Positions 37,372 through 45,709 of a stretch of 64,000 nucleotides of DNA are shown here, one piece after another. This DNA comes from Nostoc paludosum FACHB-159. GTDB taxonomy: Bacteria > Cyanobacteriota > Cyanobacteriia > Cyanobacteriales > Nostocaceae. The DNA is taken from the NCBI RefSeq assembly GCF_014698835.1, contig NZ_JACJTU010000031.1:26094-90093 (forward strand), read 5' to 3'. Numbering within the stretch: the stretch's first letter is position 1; each line of letters begins with the position of its first letter. The position numbers and the translations under genes were made by a program. The notes beneath the pieces are model-generated. The model had not been told where the DNA came from. It saw only the letters and a list, made by a program, of their open reading frames with translations, and did no database searches.

Positions 37372-39020
37372 TGTAAGGTTTCAATCCCGCAAGCAGAAAT
37401 CATTAATGTGAAACTGTTGTAGTAGCAGGAACTACAACAGCGGTGTCATGTTTCAATCCCGCAAGCAGAAATCATTAATGTGAAACTCCCAGATGGGACG
37501 CGAGCTAAATCAAAGCGCAGCGGTTTCAATCCCGCAAGCAGAAATCATTAATGTGAAACTTCGGTAGTTCCACTGTTTTAGTCATGTTTAAACCGTTTCA
37601 ATCCCGCAAGCAGAAATCATTAATGTGAAACCCAAGTTGGATTTCTCTCGTCAGGATTGGGTCAATGTTTCAATCCCGCAAGCAGAAATCATTAATGTGA
37701 AACTTCAAAATCAACGCCAATACGAAGTAACCAAGAAAGTTTCAATCCCGCAAGCAGAAATCATTAATGTGAAACTTATACAAGTGGTTGGAAGACCCCT
37801 CTTCCGATAAGTTTCAATCCCGCAAGCAGAAATCATTAATGTGAAACATGTAGTAGTCTGAGTAATAAAATTTGTACCAGCAGAAAAAGGTTTCAATCCC
37901 GCAAGCAGAAATCATTAATGTGAAACCACTTAATGGAGAGGGAAGAGTTGAATTTACGTAGTTTCAATCCCGCAAGCAGAAATCATTAATGTGAAACTTG
38001 TTTTAATCCCGCCAATTGGTTAATTTTTTCTTGTTTCAATCCCGCAAGCAGAAATCATTAATGTGAAACGACTGATTGCTTTCTGCCTTGTCGCTTGGAT
38101 TCGCAGGTTTCAATCCCGCAAGCAGAAATCATTAATGTGAAACCAAACAAAAACATTTAGAGATGTGGAACTTTCTAGTTTCAATCCCGCAAGCAGAAAT
38201 CATTAATGTGAAACTTGTAATAGTTGCTTGTGTAACTGCATCTTCAACAAGTTTCAATCCCGCAAGCAGAAATCATTAATGTGAAACTCAGGGTCAACTC
38301 TATGAAATCTAGTGGATCTTTCATGTTTCAATCCCGCAAGCAGAAATCATTAATGTGAAACCGTGCCCGTGCTGCGGGGGTAAGTGATGACTTTAGTTTC
38401 AATCCCGCAAGCAGAAATCATTAATGTGAAACTCATAATCTCCCGTGAAGATATTACTAACTGGAGTTTCAATCCCGCAAGCAGAAATCATTAATGTGAA
38501 ACCTTTGTCTCCGAATTGGGCATTGAGTCAGCTTGTGAAAACATGTTTCAATCCCGCAAGCAGAAATCATTAATGTGAAACGTCAAGTTAGTTTTTCTTT
38601 CTCCATTAGGTATCGGTTTCAATCCCGCAAGCAGAAATCATTAATGTGAAACTCGCACTTTCTAAACTTGGTAACAACTTTTATTCTTGTTTCAATCCCG
38701 CAAGCAGAAATCATTAATGTGAAACTTGCTGCCTTATATCAGCAGTTCGCCGCAGTATTGGTTTCAATCCCGCAAGCAGAAATCATTAATGTGAAACATA
38801 AAGTATATGATTATTTAGTTAACTTATCTAAGTGTTTCAATCCCGCAAGCAGAAATCATTAATGTGAAACCTGCCACCCATATTCCTCCCATCCAGATCC
38901 ATCGCCAGTTTCAATCCCGCAAGCAGAAATCATTAATGTGAAACTTGGGTGAATAAACAGAATAATTTAAATATTGGGAAGGTGTTTCAATCCCGCAAGC
39001 AGAAATCATTAATGTGAAAC
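37231..39020 (-). CRISPR. CRISPR array 1 (25 repeats, 24 spacers)
   Basis: The 37-nt repeat reads GTTTCAATCCCGCAAGCAGA, then AATCATTAATGTGAAAC on the plus strand. Repeat starts: 37231 (degenerate), 37306, 37378, 37450 ... 38908, 38984; spacers are 33-42 nt. I read the array on the minus strand for three reasons: the complement ends GCGGGATTGAAAC like the I-D repeat, the degenerate repeat is at the left end, and a leader homologous to that of array 2 lies on the right. The Cas12-like gene is directly upstream in that orientation. Spacer 38726-38760 is identical to one in array 2. Confidence 0.97.
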
Positions 39021-39230
39021 CCCAAAAAGCTTAAACCCTTAACAATCTAGCTTTGTATAACTATTTTTGGCAGGGGAGGTAGAAAAGTTCATTTCAGCCA
39101 CGGAGTAATCGATAAACCAGTCGAGCTTTATAAGCTATATTCCTTGAACCACAAGGGTTATAGATTTTTGGCGGGAACTAGGGGGTTTTTGCCCGTGCTT
39201 TCTCTTGCCAAAATTTTTGAAGATACTCAA
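39021..39230 (-). promoter_or_regulatory. Leader of CRISPR array 1
   Basis: Two blocks match the array 2 leader when read on the minus strand. Block B (39061-39098): GAAATG.ACTTTT and CTGCCAAAAAT. Block A (39165-39220): AAATTTTGGCA, ACGGGCAAAAACCCCC and TCCCGCCAAA. The distance between blocks (~71 nt) and from block B to the first repeat (~42 nt) agree with array 2. Such conserved leader blocks are where the adaptation complex or its host factors act, so both arrays should be served by one Cas1-Cas2. Confidence 0.7.
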
Positions 39231-39434
39231 AAATTTTCAATTTTCAAGGTACAGACTTACTGCAAAAACAGAATTAATGATTTCTAAATTGAAGAACTGC
39301 AAGCCATAATTCCGGCTTGTCTATGGTAAGAGTCGCCTCTTAACCTTACTCTTTGGTTTCCCTTCGAGTCATCTTTATCAGTATTAAAACTGAAATTTTT
39401 CCGCCATCAAACTGCGGTACTGTATAAATTCACT

Positions 39435-41369
39435 CTACATCTTTTGATTAAATTTGTCAACATTTTTTTTGCTTTTGTCTCTGTGTTTAAATCTTTTAAT
39501 ACGTTTATATTTGAGCCTTTGAGTTTGATATTTAATTTCAGATGCTTCGCCTAATCCAGCGTTATTTTTATGGTTGATAGCGGCATTAATATCAGCTTGT
39601 ACACTGATATTAAAATTAGTACATACTAAATTTTGACAAAGAAATATATGTTGCTCGTTTCTGTTTCCTTCTTGCCCACATAAATAGCAAATCTTTGATG
39701 AGTTATAAGCTGATGGTTCTTCAAATTTACCGCCTAATTTTTCTAATTTATGCTTAGTCTTTGCTTTTAAATCTCCTAAAGAACGGATTTTTAGGATACG
39801 ATTCAGTCCAGCTTTTGCTGTTGCACCGTTTTGCTCGTAACCTTGATGCTCACCAGATAGTTTTGGATCGCATTGTTTCATCAAGTTTTGTATTTGTGTA
39901 TCTTCCCAAGCGATAGCATTATAAGTGCGTGCTAGACGTGAAGAAAGCTTATGATTAAAAGCATTTGTCGAATTAGCTGCTTTTTCATGAAGGCGGCTAA
40001 TTTTAGCTTGCAATTTGGTTTCATTTTTAGTTTGTGGGCGTTTGCCAACATTACCAGCTTCTTTCCATTTAGTATCATTTATTAATCGGATTTTAGAAAG
40101 CTGATTTTGAATTTTTTCAATATGAACTTCTATACGCTCGCGTTTAAGATTAGGTCTAAATAATGCCCCGTGATCTGAAGCAATAACAGCTTTTACACCT
40201 GGGTCAATCCCTGCTGAGATTTCACGCTCTAATTTATGTTTTGATTTATATCCTTCTTTTGCTATAATTTCATCTATTTCTTTGATTCTATTTTGTATAT
40301 CAATATATTCTTGTGAATCTTTACCGTGAATCTTACCAACATTAGGTAACTTATCTTTTAATTTTTTCTTCTCTTTAACTAATGGATGTGCAATAGTAAT
40401 GCAAACGTAATAACCTGAAGGTTTCTTAGTTAATGTATAGGTACGCGGGATATAACCATCCTTTTCTAACCTTTGTTGATAACTCTTATCAATTACTTGA
40501 ACTTTACCTAATCCACGAATACTAATCGTATTTTGAGCAAAATTGATTTTTGGGGGGTTTTGGTTATTTATGATAGTTTTTACTAAATCTTCCTTACTTT
40601 TAAATCTAAGCTTTTTACGATTTATTAATTTTGGATCTAGAAATGCCTTCCAAGCAACATCAAAATGTTCTTGAATTATTCCACTAACAAAATCAGTTTT
40701 TATAGATAAATTTGGTAAATTTTCAAATTTTCGGATGTTATTTAATAAACCTAGATGATCGAAAACAGATGATTGTTTTAACTGCCGTTGCTCATTTTTA
40801 TCAGTAATTGCTAAACGATAGCTATGCGCTTCTGGTTTAATGGGAGTGTAGGGTTTATCTCCTTTGACTAACTTATAACCATGTTTATAGCCAATTTCAC
40901 CTTTACTGTTTTTATAAGCAATTTTGATAGATTCGTCTTTTTCCCAATAGTTACCACCAGTTGCTATTCTGCAAGCAGCACCTAAAAATGCAGAATTACC
41001 AAACTGTAAGGGACATTTAATAATACCAGTTAAATCAAAGGGTGAAAACTCATCTAAAATGCTAGTATCCAATTTTGATTTTTTACGTTTGTTTTTACTT
41101 GACTTGGTTGAACTATTTATTTTTTCCTGTTCTATTTTAACTTTTAGTGCTTCTGAAATTTCTTTACTTTTATTATCAGCCCATTTATACCAAGTGAGGC
41201 AGTGATTATGTAGCTGATTTGCTAACAGCTTATTCCACAACCAAGTTAACTCTTCTAAAAACTGGTTATATTGGATAATTTGCTCTGGAGTTAATTGAAC
41301 TTTGATTTTTACCGTTTTCATCTGCTGATAAGTTTTCCCATATCTTTTTATACTCTTTTTTGATTTCAT
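39435..41369 (-). CDS. Cas12/TnpB-like effector, type V-U (V-U2/c2c8-like)
   Basis: 644 residues from ATG 41369; ATG at 41321 (MKTVKIKVQLTPEQ, residue 17) is likelier because TnpB/Cas12 proteins begin at this strand. The RuvC site is intact: D389 (AGIDPGVKAVIASD), E489 (AIAWEDTQIQ) and D593 (QADINAAINH). A zinc ribbon C561-x2-C564-x13-C578-x4-C583 sits between motifs II and III. The size exceeds TnpB (~400) and equals compact Cas12. It is co-oriented with array 1, whose leader starts just downstream, and overlaps the WYL gene by 104 or 56 nt. It differs from Cas12k, which has a dead RuvC and Tn7-like partners; none are here. The family is confident, the V-U2 subgroup is inference. Confidence 0.75.
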   Translation of the reverse strand: MKSKKSIKRYGKTYQQMKTVKIKVQLTPEQIIQYNQFLEELTWLWNKLLANQLHNHCLTWYKWADNKSKEISEALKVKIEQEKINSSTKSSKNKRKKSKLDTSILDEFSPFDLTGIIKCPLQFGNSAFLGAACRIATGGNYWEKDESIKIAYKNSKGEIGYKHGYKLVKGDKPYTPIKPEAHSYRLAITDKNEQRQLKQSSVFDHLGLLNNIRKFENLPNLSIKTDFVSGIIQEHFDVAWKAFLDPKLINRKKLRFKSKEDLVKTIINNQNPPKINFAQNTISIRGLGKVQVIDKSYQQRLEKDGYIPRTYTLTKKPSGYYVCITIAHPLVKEKKKLKDKLPNVGKIHGKDSQEYIDIQNRIKEIDEIIAKEGYKSKHKLEREISAGIDPGVKAVIASDHGALFRPNLKRERIEVHIEKIQNQLSKIRLINDTKWKEAGNVGKRPQTKNETKLQAKISRLHEKAANSTNAFNHKLSSRLARTYNAIAWEDTQIQNLMKQCDPKLSGEHQGYEQNGATAKAGLNRILKIRSLGDLKAKTKHKLEKLGGKFEEPSAYNSSKICYLCGQEGNRNEQHIFLCQNLVCTNFNISVQADINAAINHKNNAGLGEASEIKYQTQRLKYKRIKRFKHRDKSKKNVDKFNQKM

Positions 41370-42318
41370 CAGCCAACAGTTGCGGGCTTAATATCTGAAC
41401 ATTTTCGCCATATTTTAGAATGCGTTGCCGAAACCAAAACCAATAATCTATGGTCGCTTCGATCTCACGAAATTTTCCTTCTGGGTCACTGTAAACAACC
41501 ACTTCATCTTTCCGTCGAGGTTTGTAGTTAGCCAATTGCCCGCTAGTACGATAGCGTACTTTCATATTAGGAAAGTCGCAGGAAACCCAACGAGTATCAG
41601 ATGCAGCGCCCACACTGACAAGTTTATCGAGTCGGAAGATATGGTTTTGGTCGATGTTATGCCAATAGTCAAACCGCCAAGAACGCCAGTCAGGTATAAA
41701 AGCAAATAGATAGAGAAGACCATCATGCAGCCGCAGTTCGGAACGGTCAATATCCCAGATTCGTCCTTCTGTTCCTGGTTTGCTCTGATAGCGAATAGTA
41801 TAACGGCATTGTTGCAAAAAGCGTTCTTGGAGTTGGCGAACGATTGCATCTAAATTGCGATCGCTATAATCAACCGGAGGACTAAAATCGACTTTAACAA
41901 ATGAGGGAATGTCTGATTCCGTAAGGCTGCCAATGCGTTGAATTTGGCTTGCTTGTGCTGAAAAGCCCATATCAGCTAAGAAATATGCGGCTACTGCTAG
42001 AGCTTCTCGTTGTTCTGTTGATAAAAGAACCGGAAAATTTGACTCTACTAGTTCATAGGGGCTGTGAGTTCCGCTTTTAATTTCAATACCGCAGTCTCTG
42101 AGTTTGCGAATCGTGCGTGTAATTTTTTGCTTGATATCAGCACTATCGGCTGATTTACCATGTTCTTCTAAAAAGGTTAAAAGTAAATCTTCTAAATCTT
42201 TGCATCTTCGTGGCTTTTCGGCTAGAAGTCTCAGGATTTCTAGAGCAAAGGCGATTTGATTGTAATTGCCGTCATTTTTGGCGGACATACTTGAGGAAGA
42301 TATTCCTACAGATGGCAA
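41266..42318 (-). CDS. WYL-domain transcription regulator
   Basis: 350 residues. The N-terminal ~100 residues form a winged HTH (FALEILRLLAEKPRRCKDLE; IKQKITRTIRKLRDCGIEIK). Residues ~165-240 (CRYTIRYQSKPGTEGRIWDI; GLLYLFAFIPDWRSWRFDYW) are a WYL domain, a ligand- or nucleic-acid-sensing fold often found in CRISPR and phage-defence regulators. The C-terminal WCX part follows. Its 3' end overlaps the cas12 gene, so both are in one minus-strand operon. Two direct repeats CAAAGTCGTCGT 100-135 bp upstream are its likely operators. It may control both the type V operon and, across the divergent region, the I-D operon. Confidence 0.75.
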   Translation of the reverse strand: MPSVGISSSSMSAKNDGNYNQIAFALEILRLLAEKPRRCKDLEDLLLTFLEEHGKSADSADIKQKITRTIRKLRDCGIEIKSGTHSPYELVESNFPVLLSTEQREALAVAAYFLADMGFSAQASQIQRIGSLTESDIPSFVKVDFSPPVDYSDRNLDAIVRQLQERFLQQCRYTIRYQSKPGTEGRIWDIDRSELRLHDGLLYLFAFIPDWRSWRFDYWHNIDQNHIFRLDKLVSVGAASDTRWVSCDFPNMKVRYRTSGQLANYKPRRKDEVVVYSDPEGKFREIEATIDYWFWFRQRILKYGENVQILSPQLLADEIKKEYKKIWENLSADENGKNQSSINSRANYPI

Positions 42319-42395
42319 AGAATCATTAACTTGAGAGTTTAGCAGAAAATTTTGGCTTTGCTAACTCACTAGTTCTGCCAAAAATTGCGCGATTC

Positions 42396-42453
42396 TACGA
42401 CTTCTTGACGGCAAGAACATCAAAGTCGTCGTCTTGTTAAACAAAGTCGTCGT
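42396..42453. promoter_or_regulatory. Candidate WYL operator: direct repeats CAAAGTCGTCGT
   Basis: CAAAGTCGTCGT occurs at 42421-42432 and again at 42442-42453, 21 bp apart or two helical turns. An inverted half copy (TACGACTT) lies at 42396-42403. The position, 78-135 bp before the WYL start, suits autoregulation. Confidence 0.45.
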
Positions 42454-42542
42454 TTTGACTAAATAACTTATTTTAGTGCGATCGCAGTTCTGATCTGTGG
42501 GATGATGCGCGATCACTTCCACTTGCGACCGATGGCGATCAT

Positions 42543-42638
42543 ATTGCAATCCCGTTGCCGGGTTTCATTAATTTGAAAGGTTAGTTGATAAAATGGACAG
42601 TGTTTCAATCCCGCTGGCAGTAACTCACTATATTAAAC
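42543..42638 (-). CRISPR. Degenerate two-repeat mini-array (crRNA-like element)
   Basis: Pseudo-repeat D1 (42543-42579) matches the complement of the I-D repeat at 30 of 37 positions. D2 (42602-42638) matches the array 1 repeat at 26 of 37, with the first 13 (GTTTCAATCCCGC) exact. They enclose a 22-nt pseudo-spacer. Read on the minus strand D2 comes first and keeps the GCGGGATTGAAAC handle end, and D1 follows with its 5' half intact. This is the plan of Cas-regulating crRNA-like RNAs. Read on the plus strand D2 could instead act as an anti-repeat. Confidence 0.55.
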
Positions 42639-42748
42639 AAAACTACCTCTTCTATCAAAACAATACCATTACATCAGTAAGCATAACCATGATTTGAGAA
42701 AAATTTTGGTGACAATACATATAATCAAATAAAAACTCGTAAAAAGTA

Positions 42749-42777
42749 TTGACTAGATACAGATTTACGTGCTAAAT
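42749..42777 (+). promoter_or_regulatory. Candidate promoter upstream of the I-D operon
   Basis: TTGACT at 42749-42754, 17-nt gap, CTAAAT at 42772-42777. It would start a transcript through a hairpin at 42811-42834 (CCGCAGGAA/TTCCTACGG), the 66-codon small gene and on to cas3. Spacing is ideal; the -10 is moderate. Confidence 0.4.
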
Positions 42778-42923
42778 AATTAATCAGGAGTAAAAAATTA
42801 AGCAAAACCCCCCGCAGGAAGTGGCATTCCTACGGAGGACATTTGGAATTTTTTACTTTTAGAGGCAATAAAAGCACTGTTTGCCTCGAAATTTGTTTTC
42901 TATTAAACAAAGGAAAATATCCT

Positions 42924-43124
42924 ATGTCAGATGATTATAGTACAGTTTCAGCAACTTTGCATCTCAATATTGAGCAAAGTTACGATTTATTGCTGGAACA
43001 ATCAACAGCAACAGGAAGCATTAACCGAATCCAAGTATCTGCTTGGAGAAAAGTTTCTGTAACTGCTTGCAGAGTGTATAGAGAGGAAAAGAGTTGTATT
43101 CCTCCTTTGTTGCACGAAAGCTAG
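42924..43124 (+). CDS. 66-residue small protein ahead of cas3
   Basis: The ATG at 42924 follows AAAGGAAAAT at a usable distance; an in-frame start at 42843 is less likely. The protein reads MSDDYSTVSATLHLNIEQSY, then polar and basic residues. It matches no family I know. Its position in the leader of the I-D operon is compatible with a leader peptide, a small Cas accessory, an anti-CRISPR-like relic or a stray frame. Confidence 0.35.
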   Translation: MSDDYSTVSATLHLNIEQSYDLLLEQSTATGSINRIQVSAWRKVSVTACRVYREEKSCIPPLLHES

Positions 43125-43164
43125 ATTTTTACTCCATCAAAAAGAAGTTTGCGGAAGATGCCAT

Positions 43165-43432
43165 TAATCTAAATAAAAGTGCTAGTTCTGGGGGAGAGCC
43201 AATTTCAGCAGTGTAAAAACTAGCACAAAGTAGCGTTTTCCTCATTTTTCCTTTTTAGGAGTACCATCATACGCCAGCAATTGAAATTTAATTGCTGGCT
43301 CACTCTGCTATTCAACAATTTAAGCGATTCGATATCAACAGCTTCAAAAAAATATCGATTGATATCAAATTTTGACTACAACATTTCCGAAACCAGTATT
43401 AAACTGGGTGCAAATCACACAGGGTAAGTAAG
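43165..43432 (+). promoter_or_regulatory. Structured control region directly before cas3
   Basis: Two hairpins: GTGCTAGTT (43179-43187) with AACTAGCAC (43218-43226), and GCCAGCAATT with AATTGCTGGC (43273-43299). Then GATATCAA occurs at 43331-43338 and 43361-43368, 30 bp apart, the second inside the palindrome TTGATATCAA. These are candidate operators for the I-D operon. No clear -10/-35 pair was found beside them. Confidence 0.4.
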
Positions 43433-45568
43433 GTGAAGCTTTCTTTACAACCTCTTTACTCTCAACTCAACTCAGGAGTTGAGAACTGTCCCCTTGGCTG
43501 TAAGTCACAATGCCTTGTCACACAAAGAGCTAGCGACCTTAGACCACCTGAAGGATGTGTCTGTCCACTTTCATCACACCAGGCAAACACTTATCATGAA
43601 ATTATACATGGTGATGCAAATATTATCTGTAATCAAGCAGCAACTGGAGATGGTAAAACCCTGGGTGCAAATTTACCCAGCCTAATTAATCCTGAATTTC
43701 GCATCATGGGGTTATATCCCACAATTGAACTTGTAGAAGACCAAGCGCAACAACAATACAAATATCATGCACTGTTTGGGTTAGATGCTGCTCAACGAGT
43801 AGACCGTTTATTTGGTGCGGAATTAAGCAGAAGGGTAAAGCAAGCAATTAAAAGTAATAAATTTCAAGAGTTACTGTTGGCGATTGAACAAAAGCCAATT
43901 TTGCTAACTAACCCCGATATCTTCCATTACATCACTCACTTTCAATATCGTGATCCGGCTTATGGTAGCGATCAACTACCATTAGTATTGGCAGAATGGC
44001 CTGATTTGTGGGTATTTGATGAATTTCATATTTTTGGGAGTCATCAAGAAACAGCGGCGTTAAATAGTTTGGCTTTTATTCGTCGCAGCCAAGAAAATCA
44101 ACTCCGTCCCCGGCGGTTTTTGTTCACTTCCGCCACACCAAAACCCGATTTTATCCAACAGTTACGCACAGCTGGGTTTAAGGTAGCTGAGGTAAAGGGA
44201 GTTTATGCAAGTGAAGCCAAGCCGGGATTTCGCCAAATTCTGCAAGCTGTAGAGTTAGAGTTTGTGGAATTAGCCAAGGATGCAGATACTCAAACATGGT
44301 TAAAGGAAATGATTCCCACCATTGGACAAATTTTAAATGCAGAGTCTTGTGCTAGGGGATTAATTATAGTTAATTCTGTAGCAAAAGCTGGTCAAGTGAC
44401 TCGGTTGTTAGATGCTTTATTACCAGGGGTAATTGTTCGTGAAATTAGCGGACGTATCGACAGACGACAAAGATTACAAGTACAAAGCGACTTGCAAAAT
44501 GCACAACAGCCAGTGTTAGTGGTGGGTACATCTGCGGTTGATGTTGGTGTTGACTTCAAAATTCACCTGTTGATTTTTGAAAGTAGCGACTCTGCAACAG
44601 TAACGCAGCGTTTGGGAAGATTAGGGAGACATTCAGGTTTTAATACTTACACCGCATTTATTTTGATTCCTGGTCATACTCCTTGGGTGATGGCGAGACT
44701 GCAAGAAAAACTCAGTTCCCATCAGCAAGTCACCAGAGAGATTTTAGCAGATGCTATCCTCTACGCTTTTAACCCACCCAAAGAGTTTGAAGAATATCGT
44801 CAGCGTTGGGGTGCATTACAAGCACAGGGAATGTTTTGGCGCATGACGCAAGAGAATGCAAATGTTAGTGTAATTGTACGCGCAAAGATGACGGAAGATT
44901 TGCAGCGCATATACTCTCAAAGCATCGAATCAAAACAGGCTTATTGGTATAAAAAGCAGAAAACTGATGTCGAAAAAGCCACCCAAAAAGAACTTTTAAG
45001 CTTTCGGGGAGGTTCCACCCTCCAAGCTGCGGTTTGGGATGAAAATAATTTTTACACTTACGACTTGCTACGACTTTTACCTCATGCGCGAGTAGAAATC
45101 ATCGACCGCGAGACATTTTTAGATGCAGCTAATAACTCAGGAAGAGGTGAAGAAGAATTTCCCGATGATTTTATCAATGTTTATCTTCGTATTCAATCAT
45201 GGGTTGAACAGCGAATTGAGCATCTGAGTTTACATACCAATCATCTCAGCAGCGAATTACCTATTGGCGAACTTTACTTGCTAGATAAATTAACCCTCAT
45301 CGGACATCCACAAGCTGATGTAATTAACTGTTTGCGACAAAAGAAACTTCTTACTTTCTTAGTTCCAGTCAACAAAAACAAACAAAGTAGCCATTGGGAA
45401 GTCAGCCGTACCCTTAACCTCAGTCCTTTATTTGGCTTATACCGCTTAGTTGACGCTAGCGAACAAACTTACGCCTGTGCATTCAATCAAGATGCATTAC
45501 TTCTAGAAGCTTTAAAGTGGCGCTTAAAAAAATTCAGCACCAACCGCTTTGAATCTTCAATTTTTTAA
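43433..45568 (+). CDS. cas3: Type I-D Cas3' helicase
   Basis: 711 residues from GTG 43433. Superfamily 2 helicase motifs: Walker A QAATGDGKT (70-76), DEFH box (196-199), FTSATP (232-236) and motif VI QRLGRLGRHS (391-400). An N-terminal cysteine group (CPLGCKSQC and CVCP, residues 19-44) may bind zinc. There is no HD nuclease domain, as expected for I-D, where the HD lies in Cas10d. The protein unwinds target DNA after Cascade binding. It is first in the order cas3', cas10d, csc2, csc1, cas6, cas4, cas1, cas2, which is the canonical I-D arrangement. Confidence 0.92.
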   Translation: MKLSLQPLYSQLNSGVENCPLGCKSQCLVTQRASDLRPPEGCVCPLSSHQANTYHEIIHGDANIICNQAATGDGKTLGANLPSLINPEFRIMGLYPTIELVEDQAQQQYKYHALFGLDAAQRVDRLFGAELSRRVKQAIKSNKFQELLLAIEQKPILLTNPDIFHYITHFQYRDPAYGSDQLPLVLAEWPDLWVFDEFHIFGSHQETAALNSLAFIRRSQENQLRPRRFLFTSATPKPDFIQQLRTAGFKVAEVKGVYASEAKPGFRQILQAVELEFVELAKDADTQTWLKEMIPTIGQILNAESCARGLIIVNSVAKAGQVTRLLDALLPGVIVREISGRIDRRQRLQVQSDLQNAQQPVLVVGTSAVDVGVDFKIHLLIFESSDSATVTQRLGRLGRHSGFNTYTAFILIPGHTPWVMARLQEKLSSHQQVTREILADAILYAFNPPKEFEEYRQRWGALQAQGMFWRMTQENANVSVIVRAKMTEDLQRIYSQSIESKQAYWYKKQKTDVEKATQKELLSFRGGSTLQAAVWDENNFYTYDLLRLLPHARVEIIDRETFLDAANNSGRGEEEFPDDFINVYLRIQSWVEQRIEHLSLHTNHLSSELPIGELYLLDKLTLIGHPQADVINCLRQKKLLTFLVPVNKNKQSSHWEVSRTLNLSPLFGLYRLVDASEQTYACAFNQDALLLEALKWRLKKFSTNRFESSIF

Positions 45569-45574
45569 CTGTTG

Positions 45575-45680
45575 ACTATTTACTGTTGACTGTTGACTGT
45601 GGTCACTGAGCGAAGCCGAAGTGTTAACTGTTGACTGCGCCGCACTGAGAGCTTCAAGAAGTGTTGACTGTTAAATCTAG
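45575..45680. repeat. Short tandem repeats CTGTTGACTG
   Basis: The cas3-cas10d gap holds at least six copies of the GTTGACT/TGTTGACTG unit with an insertion of AGCGAAGCCGAAGTG. Such short tandem repeats are common between genes in Nostoc-type genomes. They break the otherwise tight operon but show no terminator. Confidence 0.6.
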
Positions 45681-45709
45681 AATTTTGATTTTTGACTTTT
45701 GACTTAATT

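Noticed and set aside
37625..38862. Short frames within array 1, and similar ones in array 2 (53424-55765)
   Set aside because: They are translations of the repeats (SIPQAEIINVKL and SIPRTGFIYLK) plus spacers, not genes.
39435..41369. Cas12k / CRISPR-associated transposon
   Set aside because: The RuvC acidic residues and zinc ribbon are intact, the N-terminus differs from Cas12k, and no tnsB, tnsC or tniQ gene or Tn7-like end is in the window.
39435..41369. Plain TnpB of an IS200/IS605 element
   Set aside because: The protein is ~240 residues longer than typical TnpB, no TnpA or hairpin transposon ends are seen, and it overlaps a WYL gene and lies directly upstream of a co-oriented CRISPR array.
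42543..42638. CreTA-type toxin-antitoxin RNA pair
   Set aside because: CreTA needs a small toxic RNA beside the crRNA-like antitoxin. No such toxin unit could be identified here, so only the more general crRNA-like call is kept.
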